Below are positions 44,243-56,050 of a stretch of 64,000 nt of DNA, one piece after another (within the stretch, counting starts at the first letter, position 1; every line of letters starts with the position of its first letter). A model generated the notes under the pieces. It did no database searches. It saw only the letters and a program-made list of their open reading frames with translations, and was not told the origin of the DNA. Source of the stretch: Buddleja alternifolia (lineage: Eukaryota; Streptophyta; Magnoliopsida; Lamiales; Scrophulariaceae); NCBI GenBank assembly GCA_019426215.1, contig CM033392.1, positions 35,632,814 through 35,696,813 on the forward strand. The letters run 5' to 3'. The translations under genes were made by a program, and so were the position numbers.

Positions 44243-46250
44243 TGTCCAAAAGTCCAAAATATCTCGCAACTACTAAATCACTTTTGCTACTGCACGATGA
44301 TCGGATGATGTGTGAAAAACTTATGTTTGTAATTAGTTACTGACCCAACAACAACAAAAAGGAAGAAGATGAAATATGCATTTAACTATCTAAGTTTTCT
44401 AAATGGTATGTTTTGCCTTTTGGTATCATATGGTGATAGATTCCATCTTTTTTATTTTGTGATTGATACTTATATCTGTTGGGGCCGTCTGGTTTTCCTG
44501 TCTTTTCCTTATGTAATATGCTTATATAGCAGCTCTGAGATAAAAAGCTATAAATGGAGAAAGGGTGACATTTGATATTAAGGGATTTATGGGTTATTAG
44601 AAACCAAATATCATCTATCTTCTCTTCTTTTCTTTACTATCTTTTTCCTTCTTCTTAATAGAAGTACGAATTTTAACTTATCATACATTTTTTTTCGGGG
44701 ATTGATATTGGAGTTCCAAAATTACTATAAAAGACTCACTCTCATTCTTCTCTCCAAGAGAATGACAAAAATACCCATTAATATATAATAATTGATCTTT
44801 TCACCTTCATACCTTTTCTTTTGTTACCATATACAGCACTATACCACCAAATATTTTAATGCTTGATATAGATTAGATTAAAAAAAATAGGATTTTTTTT
44901 GACTTTATCTAAATAATTGCGTCAAAATAATATATTTATGAATAGCATTATAGCGTTAAACATATGTTCTAATACAAATATAAAATCATTAATCAAGACT
45001 GTTAAAGAACGAAAAAATATTTTTTATACATATTTGTTGTTTATTCAAATATGAAATCATTATCTATTTACAAGCATGTTGCATGAAAAGTTGCTAACTA
45101 CATCCAACATTATTGTTTTTTTTTTTTTGGGATATGGATGATGATTGATTTATATTACTTTTTTATGCTTAATTACGTTGATGAATTAAACATTGATCGA
45201 ACAAAAATAAAATGCTGATTACTATGTTCTAATATAAAGTAGGTGAAGTGAATAAATTGAATGTTCATTTTTTGTTTTTCGTTTATATTAAAATTGTCAT
45301 TATCAAATTTTACATGGTATCATTTTGTTTTTTTCGATGATGCTTCGCTTTTTAATTAATTATTTCTTTTTATTTATTATATGTTAATTAATTGACTTTA
45401 ATTTAAAGTAGTGAAGAAAATATTTATAATATGATAATGGATTTAAGTATAATATTTAAAGTTGGACTTCCTATAGTAATTTATGGAGTGGATATGATTC
45501 TCATTCTTTTATCTTTAACTTTTTTTGAATTTGTTCCGTTGTAACTTTTTAAGTATTCGTCAAATGTTGAAGAAAACGAAAGGAGGCGCGCTAGGAGCTG
45601 CCAAAGCCAAACTACTACCACCCTTAAAAAATTGGACGGGCGTCTTTAAATGATGGACTCTGTCATAAAATAGTGGAATAGAATTTAATTTCCTTTTTCT
45701 TTCCCCTGCTAAGCAGTTAGAGTTGTTCCACTTAATGTAACTTTTTGAGAAATCAGTAAGTTTTCTTTTGGCGTAATTTATCATTTGTTAATATTTGGAA
45801 TTTGGAGCAGTGAAATGATATAAAGGGATCTTAAAAAAAGACCATCTTTTTACGAAATTGTGTTTTTTATAAATATCCTCTCTTATAACATAACAAGGGA
45901 GGTGCACGCGCATTGTGTGTAAATACTAAGTTTATTTTGACGTTTAGTATTAAAAAAAATTATAAAACAATGGCGTTTATAAAAGTATATAATAAAAAAT
46001 AAAATCTAATATTTAAGATAATGTTATCTAAAAGATCGATCATTAGGTATGTTATACATTATATTCACTTTTATAAGTTTTAAATTTTTTGTAGTTATTG
46101 AAAAATACATATAGAGCTGGACATTAACTTATTCATTACAAATATCACTTAATTTTACATGTTAAGAACTTTGAGGAAAAACATCCAGGAGATTATTCAA
46201 CTCAATCCTACTAACACAATTTGTATAAAACTAATAATAACTCTGAAAAT
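44243..46250. other. AT-rich gene-free stretch
   Basis: I see no ORF with coding character, no terminal repeats and no RNA gene. Long T and A runs occur (45112-45129 and others). Probably old, decayed intergenic DNA. Confidence 0.6.
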
Positions 46251-47116
46251 TGATGTAAGCTTTAACAAAACCATTTTACAATGGAAAAAAATAGGATCTA
46301 CTAAACCAGTTTAGGTAAAAGAGAAAAAGAAAGGAAAAATAACTTTACAATGGCTTGATTTTTATTCTAGTAATTCATACCTGTTAAAAATTTATTCTAG
46401 GTTTAACTGGATAATAATTCACAAACAAATATAAAATATTCAGGTACACAATATTCTATTTACACTCTAAATATATTCCTACAACCCAAAAATATATTGA
46501 GTTTAACTCTATATTTTTGAGAATATAGGACATTTAATTTTGTACCTACTTCATTATGAAACTGATTGGGTAATGAATAATATACTATCTGATTTGGGTC
46601 CGATTCACACCAAATTAATTTATATGATAAAATAGGGATAATTGAGTATATAATGTGATATATGTGAGGATATAACGCACGAAAACGTAAATAATACAAG
46701 ATATAACGTGATCCGGTCGAAATATAACCTTCACGGATCCTAAAGTTTTTGTCCTATATTTCTCTTAAATTTATACAAGTTTGATGGCTAAGACTATTAT
46801 AGTAAAGTCAAACTATCCGAAAATACATAAGATAATTGAGGCCAATTGGAATCTTCTAATCAGGCTAAATCCGACCGCCAAATTAAGCATAATCAATCAA
46901 TAAATTTAGTGATCTCATTGGGACTACTTAAGGAATTTGATTTAATTAGATCTTGTTTACAACATTACCTTATATAGATTTATTCTCCCCGCAGGTTTTC
47001 GAGGGATGTCGGGTTGGCTGCTTTTAGAAGCTTTCAAATCCATTTCTCAATGAGTTTTAGTCCATTAAGTCTTGGGCTTGTCAGCTTGGCCCAACAGCTA
47101 ATTTTAACCCACATCA
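46251..47116 (-). repeat. Decayed TAT-type 3' LTR, minus strand
   Basis: On the minus strand it starts tgatgtgggtta at 47116. It shares with the LTR at 3989 the block ttgggccaagctga and the block acctgcggg...atctatataaggtaatgttg. The lower border is set at tgatgtaagc (46251), whose reverse complement supplies the expected ACATCA end. That border is tentative because the distal half is too diverged to align by eye. Confidence 0.6.
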
Positions 47117-48360
47117 ATAGCCCCCCCCCCCCCACCTCCAAAGTTTAACCTATCAAACTGTGAGAGTTTTAGAAGAAATGCTATGATGGACAAGCTAACA
47201 AGCTACAACTGCTTAAGCTGCTGAACTCCGGATACTCCAGATGGGTTTGGAAAACCCTAATCTTGTCATGAAAACTTTCTTTATTAGATGGATCATGTCT
47301 TAGATCCTGTAATACATCATTGTTGATAGACCCGCTCTGCACGAGCTGGTCTGGATCTTCTAGGTTTCCCTAATTTGGCTAGATCTTCATGATTGCTTTG
47401 GCTAGACTGGATCTTTAAGATTGCCCTGGTCGGGCTGTATCTTCTTTCTTGGGACTTAGCCCAAATATTTTGTTGTAGGTTCGTTAACTCAAGCTGACGA
47501 ATATTGGAAAATTGGATCTGCAACTTAAACTTGAGGCCTTGCTTGATTGTGTTTTCAATGTTTGTAGCATATCCTTGAAAGTTGTGAACTTTCAGTTGGT
47601 GCTGGTTTACTCATAGCCCGAGAATACCCAGTGAAGTCGCTTAGCTGGAACACCAGCTATCCCTATGTTGCTAAATAGATTTCAGCTTTCCTTATCCCCC
47701 AACTTTGGAGTTGGGCTGGACTTTATCCCTCTACTTACTTGGGCCCCGTGGATTTATGCAAACTTTTATTCTATAGGCTTGGTTATGCGCCTCTTTCGAC
47801 AGGATTTGAGCCTTATAGAATGAGACTTGGACATTTTCCTTGTTAAACCATTTAGTGGCTTAGATTTATGCCATATTCCGGTTTTTACCAAAGCAAAAAT
47901 ATCCAGCGGGGACAAGTATGTTGCCAACTTTTATGGTCATTGTATCCATACCTGGATATGAGAATAGCTGAGCCTCAGCTCCACAACTATGTAAAACATA
48001 TTTTATTCCTGAGCTATGACAAACCTCAACGTTGTATAAGCTTTTCACTTATGAAAACATCAAATAATTATTTCACACATAAATCTTTTTATATCTTCTT
48101 GCAGACGATATCGTGCCTTTTGGGCTACCTACCAACGGTCTTATCCTTATCTCTCCACTAACGGTGTCGCACCTCTTGGTCTATCCATCAATAGTAGTTG
48201 TTGCCAATTGTATTGCGCCTCTTGGGCTACCTACCAATGGTCTTGTCCTTATTTCTCCACTGACAGTGTCGTAACTCTTGGGCTACCCACCAACAATATT
48301 TTTTGCCTATCCTCCGGCTACCTCCTCATCCCCACACCCCTATTTTTCATTCACACGTAA
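47117..48360 (-). mobile_element. 3' internal remnant of the TAT-type element, with tandem repeats
   Basis: A minus-strand polypurine tract (ggaggtgggggggggggggctat) abuts the LTR. Farther in, attagggttttccaaacccatctggag corresponds to attagggtttcttaaacccacctgtggag at 14579 of the intact element. No pol sequence is recognisable. Tandem units occur at about 47325-47460 (ctggatcttctag-like) and 48108-48300. It shares only these short blocks with the intact TAT element, so it is another family or an old copy. Confidence 0.6.
48108..48300. repeat. Tandem repeat in the TAT-type remnant
   Basis: Diverged units contain gcgcctcttgggctacctaccaa followed by tcttgtccttat and ctccactgacagtgtcg; two full units and partial ones are visible at about 48113, 48165, 48215 and 48266. 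Confidence 0.7.
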
Positions 48361-49846
48361 ATGCAATGTTTGACGTATGTATGTTATGCGTAGCAAGTAG
48401 TTTACATTGTCAATTAGGATAATGCATTCACAGTATTTGTTATGAGGTTCAAAATTTACACCAAGAAATCGTGAAATTCAAACATGATTTATATTTTTAA
48501 TCAATGGGAAATAACTAAAGCAATAAAGACGAATATTTGGGCTTGAAATAAGAAGAAAAAAATAAAGAGGAGGAATATTTTTATTATTTTTTGATATTCT
48601 TGAAAGAAATAACTAGAAATTTTTGTATTCAAAGTGATTGTAAAATGTACAAGATAAATTTCCTCATATTTATAAGGCCATAAGGCCAATTTCCCCCCTC
48701 CTCTACATCTCTTTGGCCAATTTTTCCATCTTCTAGGGGATATGGGAATCATATCCCCTATTTTAGGAGATAGAGGTTACGATCCGATATGATTTAATTT
48801 GATCCATTATCAATTTTCCTTCAGCTAGCTCTCCACGTATCTTATGTAGTTATCCATTGACCCCATTACGAGCTAGCCTTCTCCGATGTTCGATTAGCTT
48901 TCCTCTTCATCTCTAAATCTTGGGCCTTGTAATTCAATTTTATTTTAGGACATCATATCACAACAGGATCCACACCTTCTTAAAGCCCAATAACATAATT
49001 GGAAATTCCGGGCATATCATAAGTCCATCTACTCTTAAGGTCTTGATGCCAAACTCAAGACCTCGAGAGTATACTCTGTCTCCAGGTATCAAGGTAATTT
49101 TTTTTATTTTTTTTTAAAACCATGAGCAAGCCCATAGATTGACTCATGAGCCGGCTCTTACGCCACCTGGGCAGCCGCCGACAAGAAAGAGGAAGAGGGG
49201 GGTGGGGGTGAAAGTTGCTCCCCCTCTTTTTTTCCTTTTCTCTCTCCTATTTATGATTCCCTCTAGATTGAGGAATCCTTCGGCATTACCTATTTTCAAG
49301 GGATTTGACCTTCTCTTTTAGGACTCTCCTTTTACTTCCTCCTCAATTTTTGAAAATTGCCTAACAAAGGTTCCCCAATCCGTCTTTTATTTATTTTGTT
49401 TTTTTATATCACTATCTCTACTTTTGAGTTCTTTTCCACAAACTTTCCACCAACTCACATCTTCCATCTTCCCATCTCCTTTTCCTTTTAGGGTAAGGAT
49501 TTCACATACCTCTTCCCTCCTTCTTCTCTCTCTCTCTCTTTTATAAATATATATATATATATATATATATACAGGCATGTAGTGTACATACATATTCTTC
49601 ATGTTATCAAGTAGTTTAATCAATTTTTACAAGTAAGGAATTCACTCTTCACATATTTTGATAACACCTCCCTATATATATATATATTTATTTATATAAT
49701 TGTAAGAGATGAGGACCACTTCTCCATGCGACACTGCTGACTCTTCGAACTTTTCCCTTAAATCAACTGAATGAACTTTTGCAATGGCTAAAAATTTAAT
49801 ATCCAAAGTAGATAACTAACTCCCCGGGCAGTTGACAGTCGAGAAT
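48361..49846. other. Gene-free region with low-complexity DNA
   Basis: No supportable gene. It includes a CT run and AT run at 49525-49572, a second AT run near 49670-49685, and segments such as ggccaatttttccatcttc that may be decayed retroelement DNA I cannot assign. Confidence 0.5.
49525..49572. repeat. CT and AT microsatellites
   Basis: tctctctctctc, then ttttataa, then about 13 AT dinucleotides. Confidence 0.9.
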
Positions 49847-49939
49847 ATGGCGTCGGACAACCCCAACGACCCGGATATTGAGGAGGTCACCGAGTCCAAT
49901 ATTGAATTACACAGGCTGTGTGACACCAGAATTTTCTAA
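49847..49939 (+). pseudogene. Short acidic ORF cut by the gypsy solo LTR
   Basis: ATG 49847 opens MASDNPNDPDIEEVTESN and IELHRL, after which the frame enters the LTR inserted at 49919 and stops at 49939. Codon use looks coding-like, and it could be the start of an old gag or host exon. Beyond the LTR (55556) the former frame would stop within a few codons. I do not recognise it. Confidence 0.3.
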
Positions 49940-50163
49940 ATACTAACCTACGTAGTGATCCGATGATTAGTAGCATAATGTATAGAATATTACTTGATTT
50001 AATCTGTAATAATTATAGTACTTACATACCCAAGGATTATTCAAATAAGTGGATAGACTTAAACATCAATTTGCATCCATGTGGGGCCTTAAAGATTAAT
50101 ATGTTTGTTTGGGGATATGAGGAAAAATAAGGAGAAGAAGAAGAATTTGCAATGAAGCCCTCA

Positions 50164-52142
50164 TGTTAGGAATTTCATGTTAGATGTTTTGATGATGACA
50201 AGATAGGATTTCATATTAGACCCCAAAAGAATGTAAGTTTATGCTTTGATAGAAATATTGTATAAGCGTTTGAAAGTTTACTTATTTGGTTAGGCTTGTA
50301 ATTTTTGTCTTTATAGATTTTAGACTATGTGATACCAAATCACTAATAGAGTTCTGTGTGAGTCTATTAAGTGATGAAGTTGAAGATCAGCATCTGAAAT
50401 CAAAAGAAGATGAAGATTTGTTCCAAGCGTCCGTCAAGCGCTCAAGCGTCAAGCGCTTACTATTCAAGCGCTCAAGCGTCCAGCAACTCAAGCATGAAGC
50501 GCTCACTATTCAAGCGTACTATTCATATGAACAGTATTTTCAAGCACCAACTGAATAGTGTTACTATTCAGGAGTTACTATTTAAGCGTAACTATTCAAG
50601 CGCTCAAGCGTCCAGCGACTCAAGCGTAAAACGCTCACTATTCAAGCGTACTATTCAAGCGCTCACTATTCAGATGAACAGTGTTCAAGCGCTCAAAGTT
50701 CCAAGGTCACTATTCAGATGAACAGTGTTCAAGCGCTCAAAAGTTCCAAGCGTTACTATTCAGATAAACAGTGTTCAAGCACTCAGAGTTTCAAGCGTTA
50801 CTATTCAGGTGAACAGTTTCAACGTCTTCTGAATAGTGCTACTATTCATGCATCACTATTCAAGCGAACAAATTTCAGATTCATCTGAAGATAAAACCCA
50901 AGTTATAAAAGGCTTAAGTGCAAGCATCAAAAGATAATTATTTCCAACGGAAATAAAGACAAGATGCATTCAAAGTTGGATAAAGTGTATTAAAGTATGA
51001 GCACTATAACATGGGCAAACTACCTTTTTGACCAAGACTATTAGATTCCAAAAACCAAGAACATGTCTGGCTATTTAATATAGCCAAATGTTTGGAATGC
51101 TAGAGACAAGGAATGTTTAGGGAAGCGCGCTCCAAATTGTGTCCAACGGACAAAATTCCAAGAAACATAAATAGTACTCTTTTCAGCAAAAGAAATCGGC
51201 GTGACAGAGGGAAGAAGTGACCGAGATTACACACTCTTATACACTAGAAAAGGTCCAAACTTTGCTGAATTTATTTGAGAGAAAAAGCTTATAAACTCCA
51301 TAGCCGAAATCCTTCAGGCTTCTCAAATACATTCCAAAGACAGTCACCAATATCTCAAACATCTTTTTAGAAGAACCATACACTATTCCTGAGATATTCC
51401 AAGTTGTTTGAACTTCCCAACATCAAACAAACCCGTTACAAAAACCCTCAACATCTTTCATCTGAGTGAGAAAGTTTGTTGATTCACAAGCAGCATTTTT
51501 GTGTAAAAGAAGCTTGTTGAAGTTGATCTCTATTGGAGCTGAAATCAGTGTGACCAAGGAGTTCCGAGATCGGTTGTAACTTGCATTATTTCTGGGTGAA
51601 AGAAGCAAGGGGATAGAGGATCTTTATTGGAGCTGAAATCTGTGTGACCAAGGAGTTCCGAGATCTATATCCAATCTCTCTCTATTTTGTAGAAGTCTCT
51701 GTGTGACTCTTCGATAATCATCATAGTGGAAAACCTCCCTGATAAAAGGAGAAGAAGGACGTAGCTGGGATTACATCACCCAGTGAACCTTACAAATATT
51801 TTGTGTCATTTAATGTTTTATTGCCTTACATTATACTGTCATATTATATCTTGAAAAGGCATTTAAAACTAATTAACGACTAATTGGTTAAAACGAACGC
51901 TAAGCTATAAAAACATTTCCGCTGTGCTAACCCTGATTTAATGACTAAACTCTACCCTACTTTGGTAAGCGTTGAAATCACCGAGTCTAAGTTAACGTTT
52001 CTCAAGCGCCACATCCAGCGCTTAAAGTTTTCCGAGCGTTCAAATACTTCAAAGTGATACGAATTTTTAGAAGTCGAAAAAGACTTCAGGGTCTATTCAA
52101 CCCCCCCTTCTAGACCCTTTCGTATACCACTTGGGACCAACA
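50164..52142 (+). mobile_element. Sirevirus-like solo LTR, 1979 bp
   Basis: Starts TGTTAGGAATTTC and ends GGGACCAACA, flanked by a perfect 5-bp duplication cctca (50159-50163 and 52143-52147). It is homologous in reverse to 26546-28062 and 1-814. It has the TGATGATGACA start region and the CCCCCCCTTCTAGACCC end region often seen in Sirevirus LTRs. No internal region remains. Open frames near 50286 and 50410 are repeat sequence. Confidence 0.88.
50424..50865 (+). repeat. CAAGCG-rich repeat array inside the Sirevirus-like LTR
   Basis: By hand I count 17 CAAGCG hexamers. Many lie in ctattcaagcg or ttcaagcgctcaagcg words, several forming the palindrome aagcgctt or tcaagcgctca. A longer unit of about 50-55 bp (ctattcagatgaacagtg, ttcaagcgctcaaa, gttccaag) repeats about four times at 50667-50815. 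Confidence 0.88.
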
Positions 52143-52309
52143 CCTCACCACCCCTATCTTGCTCCTCATTTCTCCTCTCATTCACTCAAGTATTACATGC
52201 TCCAAAATCAGATTTCATCCCCATTTTCATCTCATTTTAACTACCAAAAACCATTCAAGAAACCATGGAAAGAGAAAGTTCAACCCACAACATAGAAACC
52301 CCATTTTCC

Positions 52310-52976
52310 TAGGGATGGCAACGGGACGGGAATGGGACGGGTTGGGCAGGACTCATTTCCCGTCCCGTTAAAAAAAAATTGGACCCGGACCGGTCCCGGA
52401 CCCGGTCCCTTCCCGGACCCGTCACGGACCCGGTTATTTCCCGGCGGGTCCGGGTCCTTCCCATTGGACCCGACTGATTTAAAAAAAAAAAAAAACTTTT
52501 TTTTCTTCTTCTTCCCTGCTTCTTCTTCCTTTTTCTTTTTCTTCTTCTTCTTCTTCTACACCAACAAACATGAACAACGAAACAAAAAGCAGTTGAAACA
52601 TTCAACATAAGTTCATTAATTTTACAGTAAATCGGTAATTAAAATAAAAGTCACATAATTTTATCATGTCCATTTATATATATATGTCCATCTACCAAAA
52701 AGAAATAGAGAAATAGAGAATAAGGTATTAGGGTTTAGTTGATATAATTATTATTATTATATATAAAATTAAACAAAATATGTATTATACTACCGGGACG
52801 GGTCCGGGTCCGGGACGGGAAATCGACTGGACTCATTTCCCGTCCCGGACCCGGCCGGGTCTTGAATTTTGATTCCCGGACCCGGACCCGGTCTCATTTT
52901 TTTGGACTCATTTCCGTCCCATTAGGGACGGGTCCGGGACGGGTACTCATTAGACCCGGTCCCATTGCCATCCCTA
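52310..52976. mobile_element. hAT-type MITE, 667 bp
   Basis: Terminal inverted repeats tagggatggcaacggga and (reverse complement of the right end) tagggatggcaatggga. A perfect 8-bp duplication cattttcc (52302-52309 and 52977-52984) marks the hAT superfamily. The inside is built of gggtccgggacggg-like repeats and poly-A/T runs. No transposase; the open frames within are low complexity. Confidence 0.9.
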
Positions 52977-55564
52977 CATTTTCCCAAGCAATTTTCGCAC
53001 AGAAATTTCCAGCACTGGCAATGATGGTATTTTCAAGTTTTGAGGGACCAAATGATGTTCAAATTGAATTTTCTTTAGCTCACATTCTTTTTAAGACGAT
53101 GAGGAACAACATTGTGGAATTCGATTTTCCTTATCTACTACGGAAAGTTTCAGAATCGCCCCGCACCAGGCGCTAGGCTGTCCAGATTTTGATTTTCAGA
53201 ACTATATCCTATTTTCTTTTGCCAAGAAATAGGCCTTACAATGGTCTGATCGGACATGCAAGACCGTCCCCAGAAAGCCCATTGAGTGTAGATATTAATA
53301 TTGGTAAGTTTTGTTAGAAATCATTTAGAAAATATTTCAGTATTCTCAGTCAAATCATCACTGCCAGTAATCTCTATTGAATTTCAGAATCTGTGTTTCA
53401 TATTTAATTGCCCAAAAACCCCTTTTTCTATGCTCTGATTATACATGCAAAATAATATTTAGGATCTTTATTTAGAGTAGATATGCTGAATGGTAAACTT
53501 TGTTGAAAATTAATGAGGAAATAGTCTAGAAATGGCCATCAAATGACCTATGCGAGTATGCTGTTTTGATTTCCAGAAACTATCATTCATGTTTCTTTGT
53601 TTTGAAATACCCCTTATTTTGGTTCTATGGTAAATTCAAGATAACCACTAGACGGCTCTTTGAATTTAAATGTTGTTAGTGGTAAGAGTTTCCAAAATCC
53701 TTGGTGTAATGTGAATGGAAAGTTGATTTGTCTACAAGGTGGCATGACGTGTCTAAATCTGGCAGTTTCGGAACGTTGAGTTTAAAGGGATGATTTATCC
53801 TTTTCAGTCAGGTTCTTGAGATGAAATTTAGATTGTAAGAAAGCTAGTTATTTGAGAATCTATGGATATTAAGTTAGTTATTGATTGGAATGTTAAAGGG
53901 ACGAACAAAGGATAATGGCGGAGGCGCGCGACAATTAAAGGAGGCACACGGTGAAGCGATCTGGTGTAATCTTATTCACGAATGAACAATGGAGGTTTTC
54001 AGCTTCTTGGATCCGAGCTATACATAGTATTGAAGCTGGATAAGTGTTGAGTAAGTTGTCTTAGCATTAACGATAGTTATATATATATATAGTTATACGT
54101 GAGTTGCCTCTCAAAATTATAGTTATACGTCTTTCAAAACTGGAAGGAATTTTCATCACGTCGTATATATATATATATACTGGCATCATGGTTTGATACC
54201 TCACATGAAAACGAGTTTCAATGCTTTAAAAATCAAATTATGAACTCATTTTAAATTAACCATCTCATGTTGCCAAATGGTAACTGCATAAATGTTTCAA
54301 AGACATATTGCGAGAAAAATTTTCCAGGCATGTTTTGTGAAAATGATTTCATGGAAAACATCGTTTTAATGAAATTATGAAAAACTATTTGCTCGATTCG
54401 ATATTCTATTGTAAGCTAAAATGCTTCATTGAATCTTTCATGACATACGTGATTGCATACTTGTTCAAATGCATTTTTGCAAAAGTACTTTCAAAATAAA
54501 CATCGGTTATGGATTTCGTGAAATTACTCCGTCATGTGGTTCTTGTATCATGATCATACATCATGACTACATTCAAGTGATACGTGTTGCATTTTACGTG
54601 GTTAAATATAGGGCCCAAGTGTCGAGCGTGGATAGGGCAGGGTTCGGCCGGTCAAGCATCGGCTTGCGGTCTTAAACGGTTCCCGCTATCCACGGCCAAA
54701 TCCCAACACCTAAAGACGGAGTGTTCTGAGGGTGAGTGGGTACTAGATCGTGTGGCATACTCCGGATATGACCAATCAGGCATCGCGAGCCTTCGTGGGG
54801 ACGTATAAGGCAATGGCTTTTAAGCCGCATGTTCAGGGGTGATAAGGAAGAAGCAGCGGGACCTAAAGTGCCATGGGCGAGTCATCGGACGCGATGGTAC
54901 TGCTAACATGGCCTCCTTCTCCTTAAGCGTGCCTTATACATGTTACTTGTATTGAACTGCCTGTTATTTAAATGCATGTTTTAAAATGTGAGTATCATAT
55001 CACTTGTTGCTTAACCTGTTCTTCTGAACGAAAATCCAATTTTCACTCATGCTTTCAATGATCCTTGAACAAAACTTTATCATGCATACTCTAAAGTTTT
55101 GAAGTCTTATCATTTATTGCTTACATGGTTTTATGCATGTAAATATCACTTTAACTCGTGTTTCCAATGATCCTTTGAAAAACAAAAGCTATTATTGTTT
55201 TCACCTTATTAATTTATCAATTTTGGGTCTAAAAACTATTTTAAGCACCTTTCATACGTACACTGGCGCTCACTAAGCCTTTGCTTACGTATTTCACTAC
55301 TTCCTTCCACTTAGAGGTGACTTGAGTAGTTGGATTGACTTCGAGGATCATGAGTGCAGACATGGGCAATCCTAGAGGTGAGTATTGCAGATTGAGCCAT
55401 GAATAGTAAGTTACATAATATGTTTGGTTGACGTTAGGGCCATGATCCTACTAGATAAATTGTCGAAGTGTGTCAGATTTTGGATTGTACTACTTAATTG
55501 AAAGGTTAACGCTTTTAGTTTAGGCCCCTTCAGGCCCAAAAATTGGGGCGTGACAGGCTGAGAT

Positions 55565-56050
55565 TATTATGATTATACCCTCAGATGCCATAGAGGATAG
55601 TATGAATAGGGCATCTATTTTGTATTGAACTTAAATATTATTTATAATAAAAGGCATCATTTAAGTTTTCACATAATTCTTATCTGCATCTATAAGCTGT
55701 GTAAAACATTTTTGTCCATGTTTTCAGTACGATCCCTCTACTTCCTATGGGATAGGAAGAGTGGCACTAGAGAGATCGATCTTGATTACTAAAACAAGTT
55801 TGCAAGTAATATGAAGTCTTTAATGGACAAATAAAGACTTCGAATACTTGTACAATCTTAACTCCGATATGGGAGTGCCTGTCTAGTATCATGGGATGAT
55901 AGGAGATTAAGATTGTAGGCACATCAGTGAAACTAATATGCTCGAACACAACTCGCACCGGTTCTGTCACATGGGTTTTCACTCTGTGACTGTCAATGAC
56001 GGAACTGATTATGCGTAATAGGTATATGTGAACCTTTGACCTGAAGTATC
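55565..56050 (+). repeat. Truncated copia LTR
   Basis: Start tattatgattataccctcag matches, with TG changed to TA, the start of the solo LTR at 19071 (tgttagagttatgccctca). It shares the words ggcactaga and gtcacatgggttttcact. It stops near 56050, where RT sequence begins. Confidence 0.7.

Larger units (their letters stand above)
49919..55555 (+). mobile_element. Solo gypsy LTR of about 3 kb own length, with two nested insertions
   Basis: Starts TGTGACACCAGAA at 49919 and ends GGGGCGTGACA at 55555. It is flanked by a perfect 5-bp duplication ggctg (49914-49918 and 55556-55560). Ends of this type are usual for chromovirus-like (Tekay/Del) gypsy LTRs. No primer site, coding part or second LTR exists, so it is a solo LTR. 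Removing the nested solo LTR (50164-52142) and hAT MITE (52310-52976) with their duplications leaves about 2.98 kb. The GC-rich block near 54610-54910 is part of it; short open frames there have no coding support. Confidence 0.8.

Noticed and set aside
44243..46250. A possible gene between copia B and the TAT remnant
   Set aside because: Only short, AT-driven open frames without splice-consistent structure or recognisable protein motifs.
50400..50880. A CRISPR-like regular repeat array
   Set aside because: Units vary in length, there are no unique spacers of constant size, and it lies inside a plant LTR with a clean target duplication.
52309..52610. Proteins rich in Gly/Pro/Arg and poly-Phe/Lys
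   Set aside because: Translation of the hAT MITE's simple repeats, not genes.
54600..54910. A GC-rich host gene exon or rDNA fragment
   Set aside because: No frame is sustained, and the block lies inside a solo gypsy LTR bounded by a perfect 5-bp duplication.
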